From an uncultured Alphaproteobacteria bacterium (GTDB taxonomy: Bacteria > Pseudomonadota > Alphaproteobacteria > Micavibrionales > Micavibrionaceae): a stretch of DNA of 13,719 bases. Positions 1 through 7,200 of this stretch are shown here, in pieces. Below the pieces are notes generated by a model. The model was not told the DNA's origin, did not search any database, and saw only the letters and a program-made list of their open reading frames with translations. The stretch's first letter is position 1, and each line of letters starts with the position of its first letter. The stretch covers positions 1-13,719 of the forward strand of contig CAKZMN010000234.1 in NCBI GenBank assembly GCA_937128575.1, read 5' to 3'. The translations under genes were made by a program, and so were the position numbers.

Positions 1-528
1 TGTCTGGGCTATCTCGGTGCCGCCAACGGCGTGCAGGAAGTAGCTTTGATCCTTGCCGTGATCATGCGCGCGGTGCAGTTCGGCTTTGCCGTCTTCATTG
101 ATTGTGCGCTTGATATAATGCCCCGTCGCCATGCAATCTGCGCCCAAGTCTTTGGCGACTTCTAGCAGGTCACGGAACTTCACGCTCTGATTACATTTAA
201 CGCATGGGATCGGCGTTTCGCCGCGCATATAGCTGTCGGCGAAGTCATCAATCACGGATTGTTTGAAATTACTTTCATAGTTCAGCACGTAATGCGGGAA
301 GCCTCTGGTTTCTGCCACGCGCTTGGCATCATAGATATCTTGACCCGCGCAGCATGTTTTGGAGCTAGCGACGCTATCGCCCATATCATAGAGCTGCAGC
401 GTGACACCGACCACGTCATAGCCTTCCTCGTGCAGAAGCGCCGCCGCAACGGAGCTATCAACGCCGCCGGACATGGCCACCACCACGCGGGTGTCTTTCG
501 GATCTTTATCTATACCAAGTGAGTTCAT
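1..528 (-). CDS. mnmA: tRNA-specific 2-thiouridylase MnmA (N-terminal half; runs off the window)
   Basis: I translated this frame by hand: 176 codons from an ATG at 528 to the window edge with no stop, so the C-terminal half (the family is usually about 360-380 residues) is missing. MnmA is cytoplasmic; it adenylates and then thiolates U34 of Lys, Glu and Gln tRNAs. Visible motifs are the PP-loop SGGVDSS (residues 20-26), TPIPCVKCN (105-113) whose Cys112 aligns with the catalytic Cys102 of E. coli MnmA, ATGHY (134-138) and KDQSYFL (159-165). It lies 73 bp downstream of the ferredoxin gene on the same strand, after a desulfurase that could supply its sulfur. No Shine-Dalgarno precedes the ATG; a TATATT hexamer ends 7 nt before it, so a short or leaderless transcript is possible. 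The family call is very secure. Confidence 0.96.
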   Translation of the reverse strand, partial: MNSLGIDKDPKDTRVVVAMSGGVDSSVAAALLHEEGYDVVGVTLQLYDMGDSVASSKTCCAGQDIYDAKRVAETRGFPHYVLNYESNFKQSVIDDFADSYMRGETPIPCVKCNQSVKFRDLLEVAKDLGADCMATGHYIKRTINEDGKAELHRAHDHGKDQSYFLHAVGGTEIAQT

Positions 529-535
529 GCAGCGG

Positions 536-560
536 AATATATAAGGTTTTTGCGCAAAAA
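536..560 (-). promoter_or_regulatory. Candidate mnmA promoter with a 14-bp perfect palindrome
   Basis: On the minus strand a -10-like TATATT occupies 541-536, seven bases before the mnmA ATG. Just upstream, 547-560 is the perfect palindrome TTTTTGCGCAAAAA, placed where a repressor would block the -35/-10 spacer. A -35 is weak at best (TTGCTT, 3 of 6). This is pattern reading only. The palindrome could instead be a small hairpin in the 3' end of the upstream ferredoxin message. Confidence 0.35.
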
Positions 561-601
561 AGCAAGTTTAGCGGTTGATTTGTTGGAGGGGTATCTTGGC
601 T

Positions 602-943
602 CTATTCCCAGTCCGTGTCGGTGCCAGGCAGGGCGATGACCAATCCCTCTAGCGCATCTGTAAGTTTTATCTGACAGCCAAGGCGAGAGGTTTCGCGTAC
701 ATCAAACGCGGTGTCTAGCATGTCTTCTTCCTCGTCGGACTTCTCATTATCCTCAGCCTCTACGCGCGCGGTCCAATCTGGGTGAATGTAGCAATGGCAT
801 GTTGCGCAGGCCATGGAGCCGCCGCACGCGCCTGCGATTTCGCTAATCTCATTTTCCACCGCGACCTGCATGATTGACCAATTTTCGAGCGCGTCGATTT
901 CGGTTGTGCGGCCATCTTTGTGGAGAAATGTAATTTTAGGCAT
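602..943 (-). CDS. fdx: [2Fe-2S] ferredoxin, adrenodoxin/ISC type
   Basis: A 113-residue soluble electron carrier, the usual length for ISC-type (adrenodoxin-like) ferredoxins. Cluster ligands are Cys40, Cys46, Cys49 and Cys90 (C-x5-C-x2-C-x40-C); the first three sit in GACGGSMACATCHCYI and the last in RLGCQIKL. Cys51 is an extra cysteine next to the cluster loop. An acidic stretch at 62-75 matches the face by which this family docks to reductase and desulfurase partners. The ATG (943-941) overlaps the end of the desulfurase gene by 8 bp, and an AGGA lies 9 nt ahead of it, inside the desulfurase coding region, so the two are almost certainly co-transcribed and translationally coupled. The likely role is to deliver electrons for Fe-S cluster assembly. 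That role is inferred from family and context. Confidence 0.93.
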   Translation of the reverse strand: MPKITFLHKDGRTTEIDALENWSIMQVAVENEISEIAGACGGSMACATCHCYIHPDWTARVEAEDNEKSDEEEDMLDTAFDVRETSRLGCQIKLTDALEGLVIALPGTDTDWE

Positions 944-2048
944 GTGTTTTTATCCTGTCTTTTAGGCGTTCGTAAATTTTGCTCCAGCTTTCGATGAAGT
1001 GTTCAATGTCGCTGGGCGTTGTGTTCCATCCCATAGATAGCCGTAGCGCGCTGGAGGCCACGTCTTCGCTTGCGCCCATCGCCAGTAAAACATGACTGGC
1101 CTTCACTGTCCCGCTGGAGCAGGCGGAGCCATTGCTGAGCGCTATGCCTTCAAGATCCAGTGCCATGAGCAGGGTTTCAGATGATATGCCTGGCAGGCTG
1201 AACATGGATGTGCCTGCCACGCGCGGCGCGTTTTTGGCGTGGATGATGATCTCTGGCGATATCGCTGATAGTTGCGTTTCCAAATCGTCGCGCATTTTTT
1301 GGAGGGATTGATATTGATCCATATCGGCGCGCTTTGCGGCTTCCCCAAATCCGGCGATGCCCGCGACATTTTCTGTTCCGGCTCTGGCGCTTTTTTCCTG
1401 ACCACCACCGCGTAACATGGTGGGCGTTATGCCGCATAGACCAAGCGCCAATGCGCCGACGCCTTGCGGGCCGCCAATTTTATGCGCGGACAGGCTTATA
1501 AAATCTACGCCCAATGCGTTTATATCAACGGGGATGCGGCCAATGGCCTGCACCGCGTCGCAATGCACTAAAGCGCCGTGGCGTTTCGCCAGCGCAGAAA
1601 TATTAGTCACGGGCTGGATCGCGCCGGTTTCATTATTGACCAGCATAATAGAGACCAAAGCGGGCGCTTCCGTTTTCAGGATCTCCTCAAGCGCGGTTAA
1701 ATCCGTTAGGCCGTTTTCATCAACGGGGATATGAACCAAGTGTTCGGCGGCGTCTAATATGGATAGGTGGGAGGCGGCGCAAACAGCGATTTTCTCGCCT
1801 GCGAAGTGATGCAAAACGGTGTTGTTGGCCTCCGTCGCGCCAGAGTTAAAGATAAGCTGCGCGGGCGGCACATTAATGATGGCGGCAATATCGCTGCGGG
1901 CTTGTTCGATAATTCTGCGCCCCTCTCGGCCATAGCTATGGACGGAGGAGGCGTTATGCGGGGCCGCTAGGATGTTGGTTACTACATCCAAAACTTCGGG
2001 GCGCATGGGCGCGCTAGCGTTATAATCTAGGTATAGAGCATCATTCAT
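936..2048 (-). CDS. Cysteine desulfurase (class V aminotransferase fold, NifS/IscS type)
   Basis: A 370-residue PLP enzyme that removes sulfur from L-cysteine, giving alanine and an enzyme persulfide. Visible features are DYNASAP near the N-terminus, SGATEAN (69-75), the VNNETGAIQP segment (138-147) with Asn139, CDAVQ (163-167) with Asp164 for the PLP ring nitrogen, SAHKIGGPQG (188-197) with Lys190 as the PLP lysine, and GSACSSG (307-313) with Cys310 as the persulfide carrier. The protein is shorter than E. coli IscS (404 residues), and the short region around Cys310 looks more NifS-like, so I give no symbol. It lies between an Rrf2 regulator (58 bp upstream) and a ferredoxin (8-bp overlap), with mnmA further on. 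Likely sulfur users are Fe-S assembly and MnmA. No iscU-type scaffold gene is present in the window. The start has only a poor Shine-Dalgarno (GGCGG) that falls inside a stem-loop. Confidence 0.95.
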   Translation of the reverse strand: MNDALYLDYNASAPMRPEVLDVVTNILAAPHNASSVHSYGREGRRIIEQARSDIAAIINVPPAQLIFNSGATEANNTVLHHFAGEKIAVCAASHLSILDAAEHLVHIPVDENGLTDLTALEEILKTEAPALVSIMLVNNETGAIQPVTNISALAKRHGALVHCDAVQAIGRIPVDINALGVDFISLSAHKIGGPQGVGALALGLCGITPTMLRGGGQEKSARAGTENVAGIAGFGEAAKRADMDQYQSLQKMRDDLETQLSAISPEIIIHAKNAPRVAGTSMFSLPGISSETLLMALDLEGIALSNGSACSSGTVKASHVLLAMGASEDVASSALRLSMGWNTTPSDIEHFIESWSKIYERLKDRIKTHA

Positions 2049-2051
2049 AGC

Positions 2052-2067
2052 ACCGCCATATAGCGGT
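2052..2067 (-). promoter_or_regulatory. Stem-loop covering the desulfurase ribosome binding site
   Basis: In the rrf2-desulfurase gap the minus strand reads ACCGC-TATATG-GCGGT, a perfect 5-bp GC-rich stem with a 6-nt loop, ending 3 nt before the desulfurase ATG. The only SD-like bases (GGCGG) are in the 3' arm, so folding would hide them. Read on the plus strand the same element is followed by six T residues (2068-2073) and resembles an intrinsic terminator for antisense transcription. Function is inferred. Confidence 0.45.
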
Positions 2068-2106
2068 TTTTTTGCGATAATTTCAATGTTTTAAATTTGA
2101 GGTAGG

Positions 2107-2532
2107 TTATAGACGGTTTTTTATAACGTCAGTCAGGCTCAGGGCTTTTAGCTTTGTGTAGAGGAAGCCTTCGATGTGTTCCCACAGATTAAATGATTCA
2201 AGCGAGGATTCTTTTTTGCCTTTGCTTTTATTTCTGCGCGCGGGGCTTATGTCCTCTGCTGCGATCAAAATTTCAGAAATCGCAATGTCATTGGCAGGCT
2301 TGTTCAGCAAGTAACCACCGCCCGGTCCGCGATAGCTTTTGACCAAATTATGGCGGCGCAATCCAGAAATTAATTGCTCCAAATATGACAGAGAAATGTC
2401 GCTGTTTTGTGCAATGTCAAACAGCGGTGTTGGTTTGTCACCCTCTTGTTTGGCCAATTCGACCATGACAACAATGGCGTATTTTCCGCGGCTTGTGATT
2501 TTGACTTTTTCTGATTTTGCTGTTTTAGACAT
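2107..2532 (-). CDS. Rrf2-family transcriptional regulator, IscR-like but cysteine-free
   Basis: A 141-residue winged-helix protein. The family signature is clear: ITSRGKYAIVVMVELA (12-27), then SLSYLEQLISGLRRHNLV (47-64) as recognition helix and hinge, and the wing SYRGPGGGYLL (66-76), all closely matching IscR. In classical IscR three cysteines after this point hold a [2Fe-2S] cluster. Here the matching stretch (about 93-112: SPARRNKSKGKKESSL and following) has none, and the whole protein contains no cysteine. It heads the desulfurase-ferredoxin genes and probably controls them, but its signal must differ from classical IscR or use non-cysteine ligands. No Shine-Dalgarno is present. TATAAA lies 6 nt before the ATG (leaderless-style), and a second possible promoter lies about 90 bp upstream. 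Confidence 0.92.
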   Translation of the reverse strand: MSKTAKSEKVKITSRGKYAIVVMVELAKQEGDKPTPLFDIAQNSDISLSYLEQLISGLRRHNLVKSYRGPGGGYLLNKPANDIAISEILIAAEDISPARRNKSKGKKESSLESFNLWEHIEGFLYTKLKALSLTDVIKNRL

Positions 2533-2621
2533 AATGTTTTTATACGTTGTTTTGTTTTAATATAATGAGAAAGATAGAGGATATTATTATGTTTTCAATC
2601 CTTTATATTAGAAAGCATTAA

Positions 2622-2649
2622 AGTATAGACAATATTGTTTTTTTGCAAA
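2622..2649 (-). promoter_or_regulatory. Candidate distal promoter for the Rrf2 regulator with a palindrome in the spacer
   Basis: On the minus strand TTTGCA (2649-2644; 4 of 6 to the -35 consensus), a 16-bp spacer and TATACT (2627-2622; 5 of 6 to the -10 consensus) form a reasonable sigma70-type promoter. The spacer carries the perfect palindrome ACAATATTGT (2629-2638), well placed for repression, perhaps autorepression. It would give a leader of about 83 nt before the Rrf2 ATG. It competes with the TATAAA box close to the start codon as the real promoter. Confidence 0.35.
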
Positions 2650-2755
2650 TGATAGTTACGGTAATGATTTTTAATTATCCACATATATTTCAGTAACTTA
2701 GAAGAAATATGTAGACTTTTTGTGGTGAGTCCAATATACAGAATACAATTAAAAT

Positions 2756-2780
2756 AACTGGGAAAGTTGTTTTCCAAGTT
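2756..2780. promoter_or_regulatory. 25-bp inverted repeat, candidate operator
   Basis: Arms AACTGGGAAA (2756-2765) and TTTCCAAGTT (2771-2780) are complementary at 9 of 10 positions around a 5-bp centre (GTTGT). It lies in a 25%-GC region, so its GC-containing arms stand out. Size and spacing suit a dimeric DNA-binding protein; the neighbouring Rrf2 regulator is the obvious candidate, but the sequence does not obviously match the E. coli IscR motifs. Confidence 0.4.
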
Positions 2781-2852
2781 TTAAAAAAATAACCAATCGA
2801 TGGTGAATGCTTTTTAAAGCCTTGCGCCACTCAATAGTGAAAAGGGGTTTAC

Positions 2853-3527
2853 ATGCCTGAAGTCATTTTTAATGGCCCAGCCGGCCGTCTCGAAGGTCGC
2901 TACTCACACTCAAAAATAAAGAATGCGCCTCTTGCGCTTGTCCTACATCCCAGCCCTGAATATGGCGGGACGATGAATAATAAAATTAACTACATGATGT
3001 TTCAGGCTTTTGCAGCCCGTGGTTTTTCTACGTTGCGCTTCAATTTCCGTGGCGTCGGCCGCTCTCAGGGCGTTTTCGATCGCGGTGAAGGCGAGCTAAG
3101 TGATGCGGCATCTGCGCTGGATTGGATGCAGGAGCTTAATCCAAATGCCCCTTATGTTTGGGTAGGCGGTTTTTCCTTCGGTGCTTGGATCGGTATGCAG
3201 CTTTTGATGCGTCGTCCTGAGGTTCAGGGATTTATCTCTGTTGCGCCGCCCGCAAATACAGAAGATTTCAGCTTCCTTGCGCCATGCCCAACATCGGGTT
3301 TGATGTTGCAGGGGTCTAAAGATGACGTTGTTGTCGAAGAATCTGTGGCTGACTTGGTTGATAAGGTACAGCTTCAAAAGGGTATTCAGATTGATTACCG
3401 CGTTATTGATGGTGCGAACCACTTCTTCCATGGTCATACTGACACGATCATTTCACACATGCATGATCATTTGAACACGGCAGAGGCCGGTCAATTCGTG
3501 CCTGTTACCGAAAGCGTTGCGGCGTAG
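2853..3527 (+). CDS. Alpha/beta hydrolase (COG2945-like)
   Basis: A 224-residue soluble alpha/beta-fold hydrolase without a signal peptide. The family-typical opening HPSPEYGGTMNNK (32-44) is present, followed by FNFRGVGRSQG (63-73) and the nucleophile elbow GGFSFGAW (105-112) with Ser108. The likely acid is in GSKDD (154-158) and the catalytic His190 is in GANHFF. Substrate is unknown; members of this group are usually annotated as putative esterases. The start is well supported by AGGGG 7-8 nt before the ATG. It is divergent from the Rrf2 regulator and convergent with bcp, with a terminator between. The C-terminus after about 205 is a loose, probably disordered tail (EAGQFVPVTESVAA). Confidence 0.9.
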   Translation: MPEVIFNGPAGRLEGRYSHSKIKNAPLALVLHPSPEYGGTMNNKINYMMFQAFAARGFSTLRFNFRGVGRSQGVFDRGEGELSDAASALDWMQELNPNAPYVWVGGFSFGAWIGMQLLMRRPEVQGFISVAPPANTEDFSFLAPCPTSGLMLQGSKDDVVVEESVADLVDKVQLQKGIQIDYRVIDGANHFFHGHTDTIISHMHDHLNTAEAGQFVPVTESVAA

Positions 3528-3556
3528 TCGTTTAAAGATTTAAAATTCGAATAAAT

Positions 3557-3587
3557 AAAAGAGCCCAGAAATTTTGGGCTCTTTTTT
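3557..3587. terminator. Bidirectional intrinsic terminator between the hydrolase gene and bcp
   Basis: GAGCCCA (3561-3567) pairs perfectly with TGGGCTC (3575-3581), extended outward by A/T pairs. The stem is followed by a run of seven T on the plus strand (3582-3588) and flanked by A-rich sequence on the other side, so it can end transcription from both convergent genes. It begins about 30 bp after the hydrolase stop and 20 bp after the bcp stop. Confidence 0.9.
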
Positions 3588-3608
3588 TGTTTTAAGTTTT
3601 GGCGATGC

Positions 3609-4088
3609 TTAGGCTGCTTTGGCTAAATCTTGCGCGGCGGCTTGCACGGCTTCGACGTGGTCTTTTACTTTTACCTTGCGCCAAATGGCGGCAATCTTGC
3701 CCTGTTCATCAATGAGAAATGTTGAGCGCTCAATCCCTAAAAATGTTTTGCCGTACATGGATTTTTCTTTCCACACGCCATATAAATCGCAAACCTTGCC
3801 TTCCTCGTCGGAGCCGAGCGGGAACTTTAGCCCGTATTTGGCTTTGAACTTATCGTGCTTGGCAGGCGTGTCCTTGGATATACCAAGGATGGTTGCATTT
3901 ATATTTTCAAAAGCGGGCAGCGCGTCATTGAATCCGCAAGATTCCTTGGTACAGCCCGGCGTGTCATCCTTGGGGTAGAAATAAATGACAACTTTTTGTC
4001 CTTTCAAATCAGATAATGTTATTTCGCCGTCGCTATCGGTGGGGAGTGTGAAATCCGGCGCATTATCGCCGATATTTAATTCAGACAT
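3609..4088 (-). CDS. bcp: Thioredoxin-dependent peroxiredoxin, BCP/PrxQ family
   Basis: A 159-residue cytoplasmic peroxidase that reduces hydrogen peroxide and organic hydroperoxides with electrons from thioredoxin. The active-site segment YPKDDTPGCTKESC (38-51) contains the peroxidatic Cys46 and, five residues on, Cys51, the resolving cysteine of the atypical 2-Cys (E. coli BCP, Cys45/Cys50) arrangement. The PDFTLP start, GISKDTPAKHDKF (69-81) and GIERSTFLID (about 118-127) also fit. Length is as expected. AAGGG sits 7 nt ahead of the ATG. It is transcribed away from the AsmA-like gene and towards the hydrolase, ending at the shared terminator. Confidence 0.96.
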   Translation of the reverse strand: MSELNIGDNAPDFTLPTDSDGEITLSDLKGQKVVIYFYPKDDTPGCTKESCGFNDALPAFENINATILGISKDTPAKHDKFKAKYGLKFPLGSDEEGKVCDLYGVWKEKSMYGKTFLGIERSTFLIDEQGKIAAIWRKVKVKDHVEAVQAAAQDLAKAA

Positions 4089-4135
4089 TTGATGACCCTT
4101 TTTGATGTTGATTGATGTGGTGATTCATATGGTTC

Positions 4136-4159
4136 ATCCCTTGTAGGTCTTCAAGGGGT
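4136..4159 (+). promoter_or_regulatory. Hairpin sequestering the ribosome binding site of a 15-codon leader ORF
   Basis: CCCTTG (4138-4143) pairs perfectly with CAAGGG (4152-4157) across an 8-nt loop, with a further T-G and A-T pair outside (4136-4137 with 4158-4159). The 3' arm contains the AAGGGG that would serve as Shine-Dalgarno for the ATG at 4168. It lacks a T-tract, so it is not a typical terminator. Whether it is transcribed is unknown, since no clear promoter was found upstream. Confidence 0.35.
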
Positions 4160-4167
4160 TTATAACA

Positions 4168-4215
4168 ATGAAAAATATTGGATCGGCGCTGGCGCGGCTT
4201 CTTCGCGTGGGTTAA
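4168..4215 (+). CDS. Possible 15-residue leader peptide upstream of the AsmA-like gene
   Basis: A short frame reads MKNIGSALARLLRVG then TAA. It has a strong AAGGGG 9 nt before its ATG and ends 44 bp before the TTG start of the AsmA-like gene. The coding stretch is GC-rich between two AT-rich flanks, unlike random intergenic sequence here. The peptide is basic with a small amphipathic-looking core and no run of a single regulatory amino acid, so no attenuation mechanism can be named. It may be a leader peptide, a tiny protein, a gene remnant, or chance. Confidence 0.3.
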   Translation: MKNIGSALARLLRVG

Positions 4216-4259
4216 AACTATAGATATATTTAAAAATAATATTTTAAGAGGGTTTGTCT

Positions 4260-7200
4260 TTGTCTAGTAAGGCTAAATTTTTGGCGCAGACGCCGGGTAA
4301 GATCGCTATAGAGATTTTACTTATCATTGCTGTGCTGTGCTTTATCTTGCTGACGGTGCTGGTGTGGCGCATTCATGCCAAGCCTTTGGATATTAACTTT
4401 GCTAAGCCGTATATAATTTCGGCGCTTAGTTCGGATACTACTGGGCGGCATGCGACGATGGATAAGGTTGTTTTGCACTGGCCCAAAATTCGCGGCCCAC
4501 TTTTGATTGGTCTGGAAAATGTTCAGGTTTTGGACAAGAACAATAAAGTTTCCGTTTCTATTGATGAAGCCGCGGTGGGGCTCGTTAAATCTCGTTTATT
4601 AATTGGGCAAATTGCCCCCTCTGTCCTTATTTTGAAAGAGCCCACTTTGCGCGTTATTCGCGGCGCAGACGGCAGTTTTGATTTTGGTTTTGGCGATCAG
4701 GAGGCCGAGACCGCGCAGGGTGATCAAACCGCGATCGTGGATATGATTATTACCTATATCACCGAGCCTGGGCATCAGAGCCTTGCGGATTCTCCACTCG
4801 CTGCTTTGGATGGTTTTAAAATTGAGCGCGCGGAGTTGGTGGTTGAAGACCGCGTTATGAATGCGTCTTGGTTTGTGCCGCGTTTTGATGCGGCCCTTAA
4901 TAATGCAGGGCAGGGGATGAGCGCTTCGTTCTATCTCGATCTGCCTGACGCTCAAGAGGGTGAAGCCTTTGTGAAGGGGCAAATGATTTTTGATGCGCGG
5001 AGTAAAGAGACAAGCGGCAAGCTTTCAATTAAAAATTTCGATGTGCGCGCGCTGGCGGAAAAGCTGCCTGATCTTTCTGTGCTGGCGCAGCAAGATGTTA
5101 TTTTTGACGCTGACATTGATGTGACGTTTGATCGAGACTTTCAACCTCTGCGCGCTGATTTGAATATCTCATCATTGGCGGGGGCGTTTCAGTATGAGGG
5201 CGCATATACGGAGCCCGTTCCATTTAAAGATATGGCTGTTACCGCGTCTTATGACGCGGCGTCTAAAAAACTTGATATATCTGAGGTTAGAATTACAGCT
5301 AAAGATGTGCCTATTCGTGCGCAAGGCTCGTTTGTTTATGAGGGCGAGAGTTTAGCGGGGCCGATCACCATTAATATTGATGAGGTGAAACAAAGTCTGA
5401 TTGAGCCGTTATGGCCAGAATTCTTGGTGGGTGATAACAGCGAAAAATGGATTGTTAAAAATCTATCAAACGGCACGCTTCGTAACTCAAGCGCGGACAT
5501 GGTCATTAGCTTTGATAAAGGTGAGCAGGGTTGGAGCGCGGATGCCCATGACATTGTTGCAAAATTTGAATTTGAAAATATGGATGTAGATTATCGCGCG
5601 CCCATGCCGCCCGTGACACAAGCCAAGGGGCGCGGCACGTTTGATAACACACAGGAGAAAATCACGATCAGTGTTCAGCAAGGCCGCGTTGGGGCGCTTG
5701 AGGTGAAAAGTGCGGAGTTAGAGTTTGTAGAAATCATCGCCAAGGGTAAGGGGGTTGCGGATATTAATGTGCAGCTTACTGGTCCGGTGAAAAGCGCCAT
5801 TGATTATGTGTCGCATGAGCCTGTTGCCCTGAAGCATGACTTTGATTTATCCCGGACAGAGGGGCAGGCCGAGCTCAGTGTTAATCTTGTATTTCCCGCA
5901 GTTGATGACATTAAGACCGAAGATGTGAAGGTGCGCGTTGTGGGGAAGGCGCATGCGCTGAAGTTGCCGGGCGTTGTTGGCGCGCTGGATTTAACGGGCG
6001 GGCCATATAATATTTCCGTGAAGGATAATATCTTCCGCGCAAGCGGCAAGGGCAAATTGGGCGATCAGCCCGTTGATGCACGCTATGAAGCGTTTCTTGA
6101 AAGCGAAGGCAAGCCGCATAAGGCCAAGGCCTATGTCACGACCATTGCCACGCCCGCTATGCGCGAAAAAATGGGCATTGATCTCAGCGAATTTTTAGAA
6201 GGCTCCGCGCCGATTAAGGTTGAATATACCGAATATCGTGATGGAAAATCAGAGGCCGATGTTGGCGTTGATTTAAAAACCGCGCGCTTTTTCATTAAGC
6301 CCTTTGATTACGAAAAGCCTATAGGCGTTGCGGGCGAGGCGCATCTTAAGGCGCACATGAAAAATGGTGAGCTGCAAAAAATAACAGCGCTGAAGGGGAG
6401 TGCGCCAAGATTTACTTTGCAAAATGGTGCGCTTTCTTTTCGGGGGCGCGGTGAAAGTCTTGAGCTTTCTGGCGGGCGCGCGGGACATTTTATTGTTGAT
6501 CAGAGCACGGGAAAAATTGAATTTGAAATCTCGCCTGCCGGTCAAGTGAAGCTAATTTTAGAAGGTGCCGTTTTGGATTTGCAGCCCTTCCTTGGTGGTG
6601 ATGAGCAGGCCGATGAGGAGCTTTATGACGCGCCCCCAATGGTTATTTCGGTTGCGGTGGACAAGATGATCACGCATGAGGGGGAGGCTCTGCAGAAGGG
6701 TAAAATTTATGCGGATATCGACAGTAAGGGCCGTTTTAACCAGATGGAGATGGACGGCACCGCGGGCAAGGGTGCGATTTATCTGCGGTATAAGCCAGAT
6801 GATAGCGGCAAGCGCGTTTTTCGTTTTGAGGCCGATGATGCGGGTGCGACGCTGAAGGCGTTTGGTGTGTATGACAAAATTATTGGCGGTAAAATGAGCA
6901 TCTACGCCGAGCCGATTAATGATGTTTATGATCGCAACTTATTGGGCTCCGCGCAGATTACGAATTTCAAAGTGACGAAGGCGCCGGGGCTGGCGAGGCT
7001 TTTGGGCGCTATGTCTTTGCCGGGCGCGATGGCGACATTGAATGGCGAGGGGCTCAGTTTTACTAAGCTTGAGGCCAAGTTTGATTGGATGTATCGCCGC
7101 GGCGGCAGCTTGTTGGTTTTGAAAGAGGGGCGCACATCGGGTAATTCATTGGGGCTTACCTTTGATGGTACGTTTGATAATGATACGGGCATGGTGGATG

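Larger units (their letters stand above)
2533..2852. promoter_or_regulatory. AT-rich divergent intergenic region (rrf2 / hydrolase)
   Basis: About 320 bp with no credible gene. I count 60 G/C in the 240 bases from 2581 to 2820 (25%), far below the flanking genes. It must hold the start signals for the Rrf2 regulator (leftward) and the hydrolase (rightward). Landmarks are the TATAAA box at 2544-2539 (minus), a possible minus-strand promoter around 2622-2649, a 25-bp dyad at 2756-2780, and a short CACT/AGTG hairpin at 2828-2839 just before the hydrolase ribosome binding site. A 60-codon open frame on the minus strand (2777-2595) is AT-driven and not supported as a gene. Confidence 0.7.

Noticed and set aside
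259..522. 87-codon plus-strand frame
   Set aside because: It is the antisense of mnmA, whose minus-strand frame carries all the family motifs.
2595..2777. 60-codon minus-strand frame in the AT-rich intergenic region
   Set aside because: Composition is that of AT-rich noncoding DNA, there is no convincing ribosome binding site, and its start overlaps the 25-bp dyad; it looks like chance.
4138..4165. Hairpin upstream of the AsmA-like gene as an intrinsic terminator
   Set aside because: It is followed by TTTATAAC rather than a T-tract, and the 8-nt loop is long; masking of a ribosome binding site fits better.
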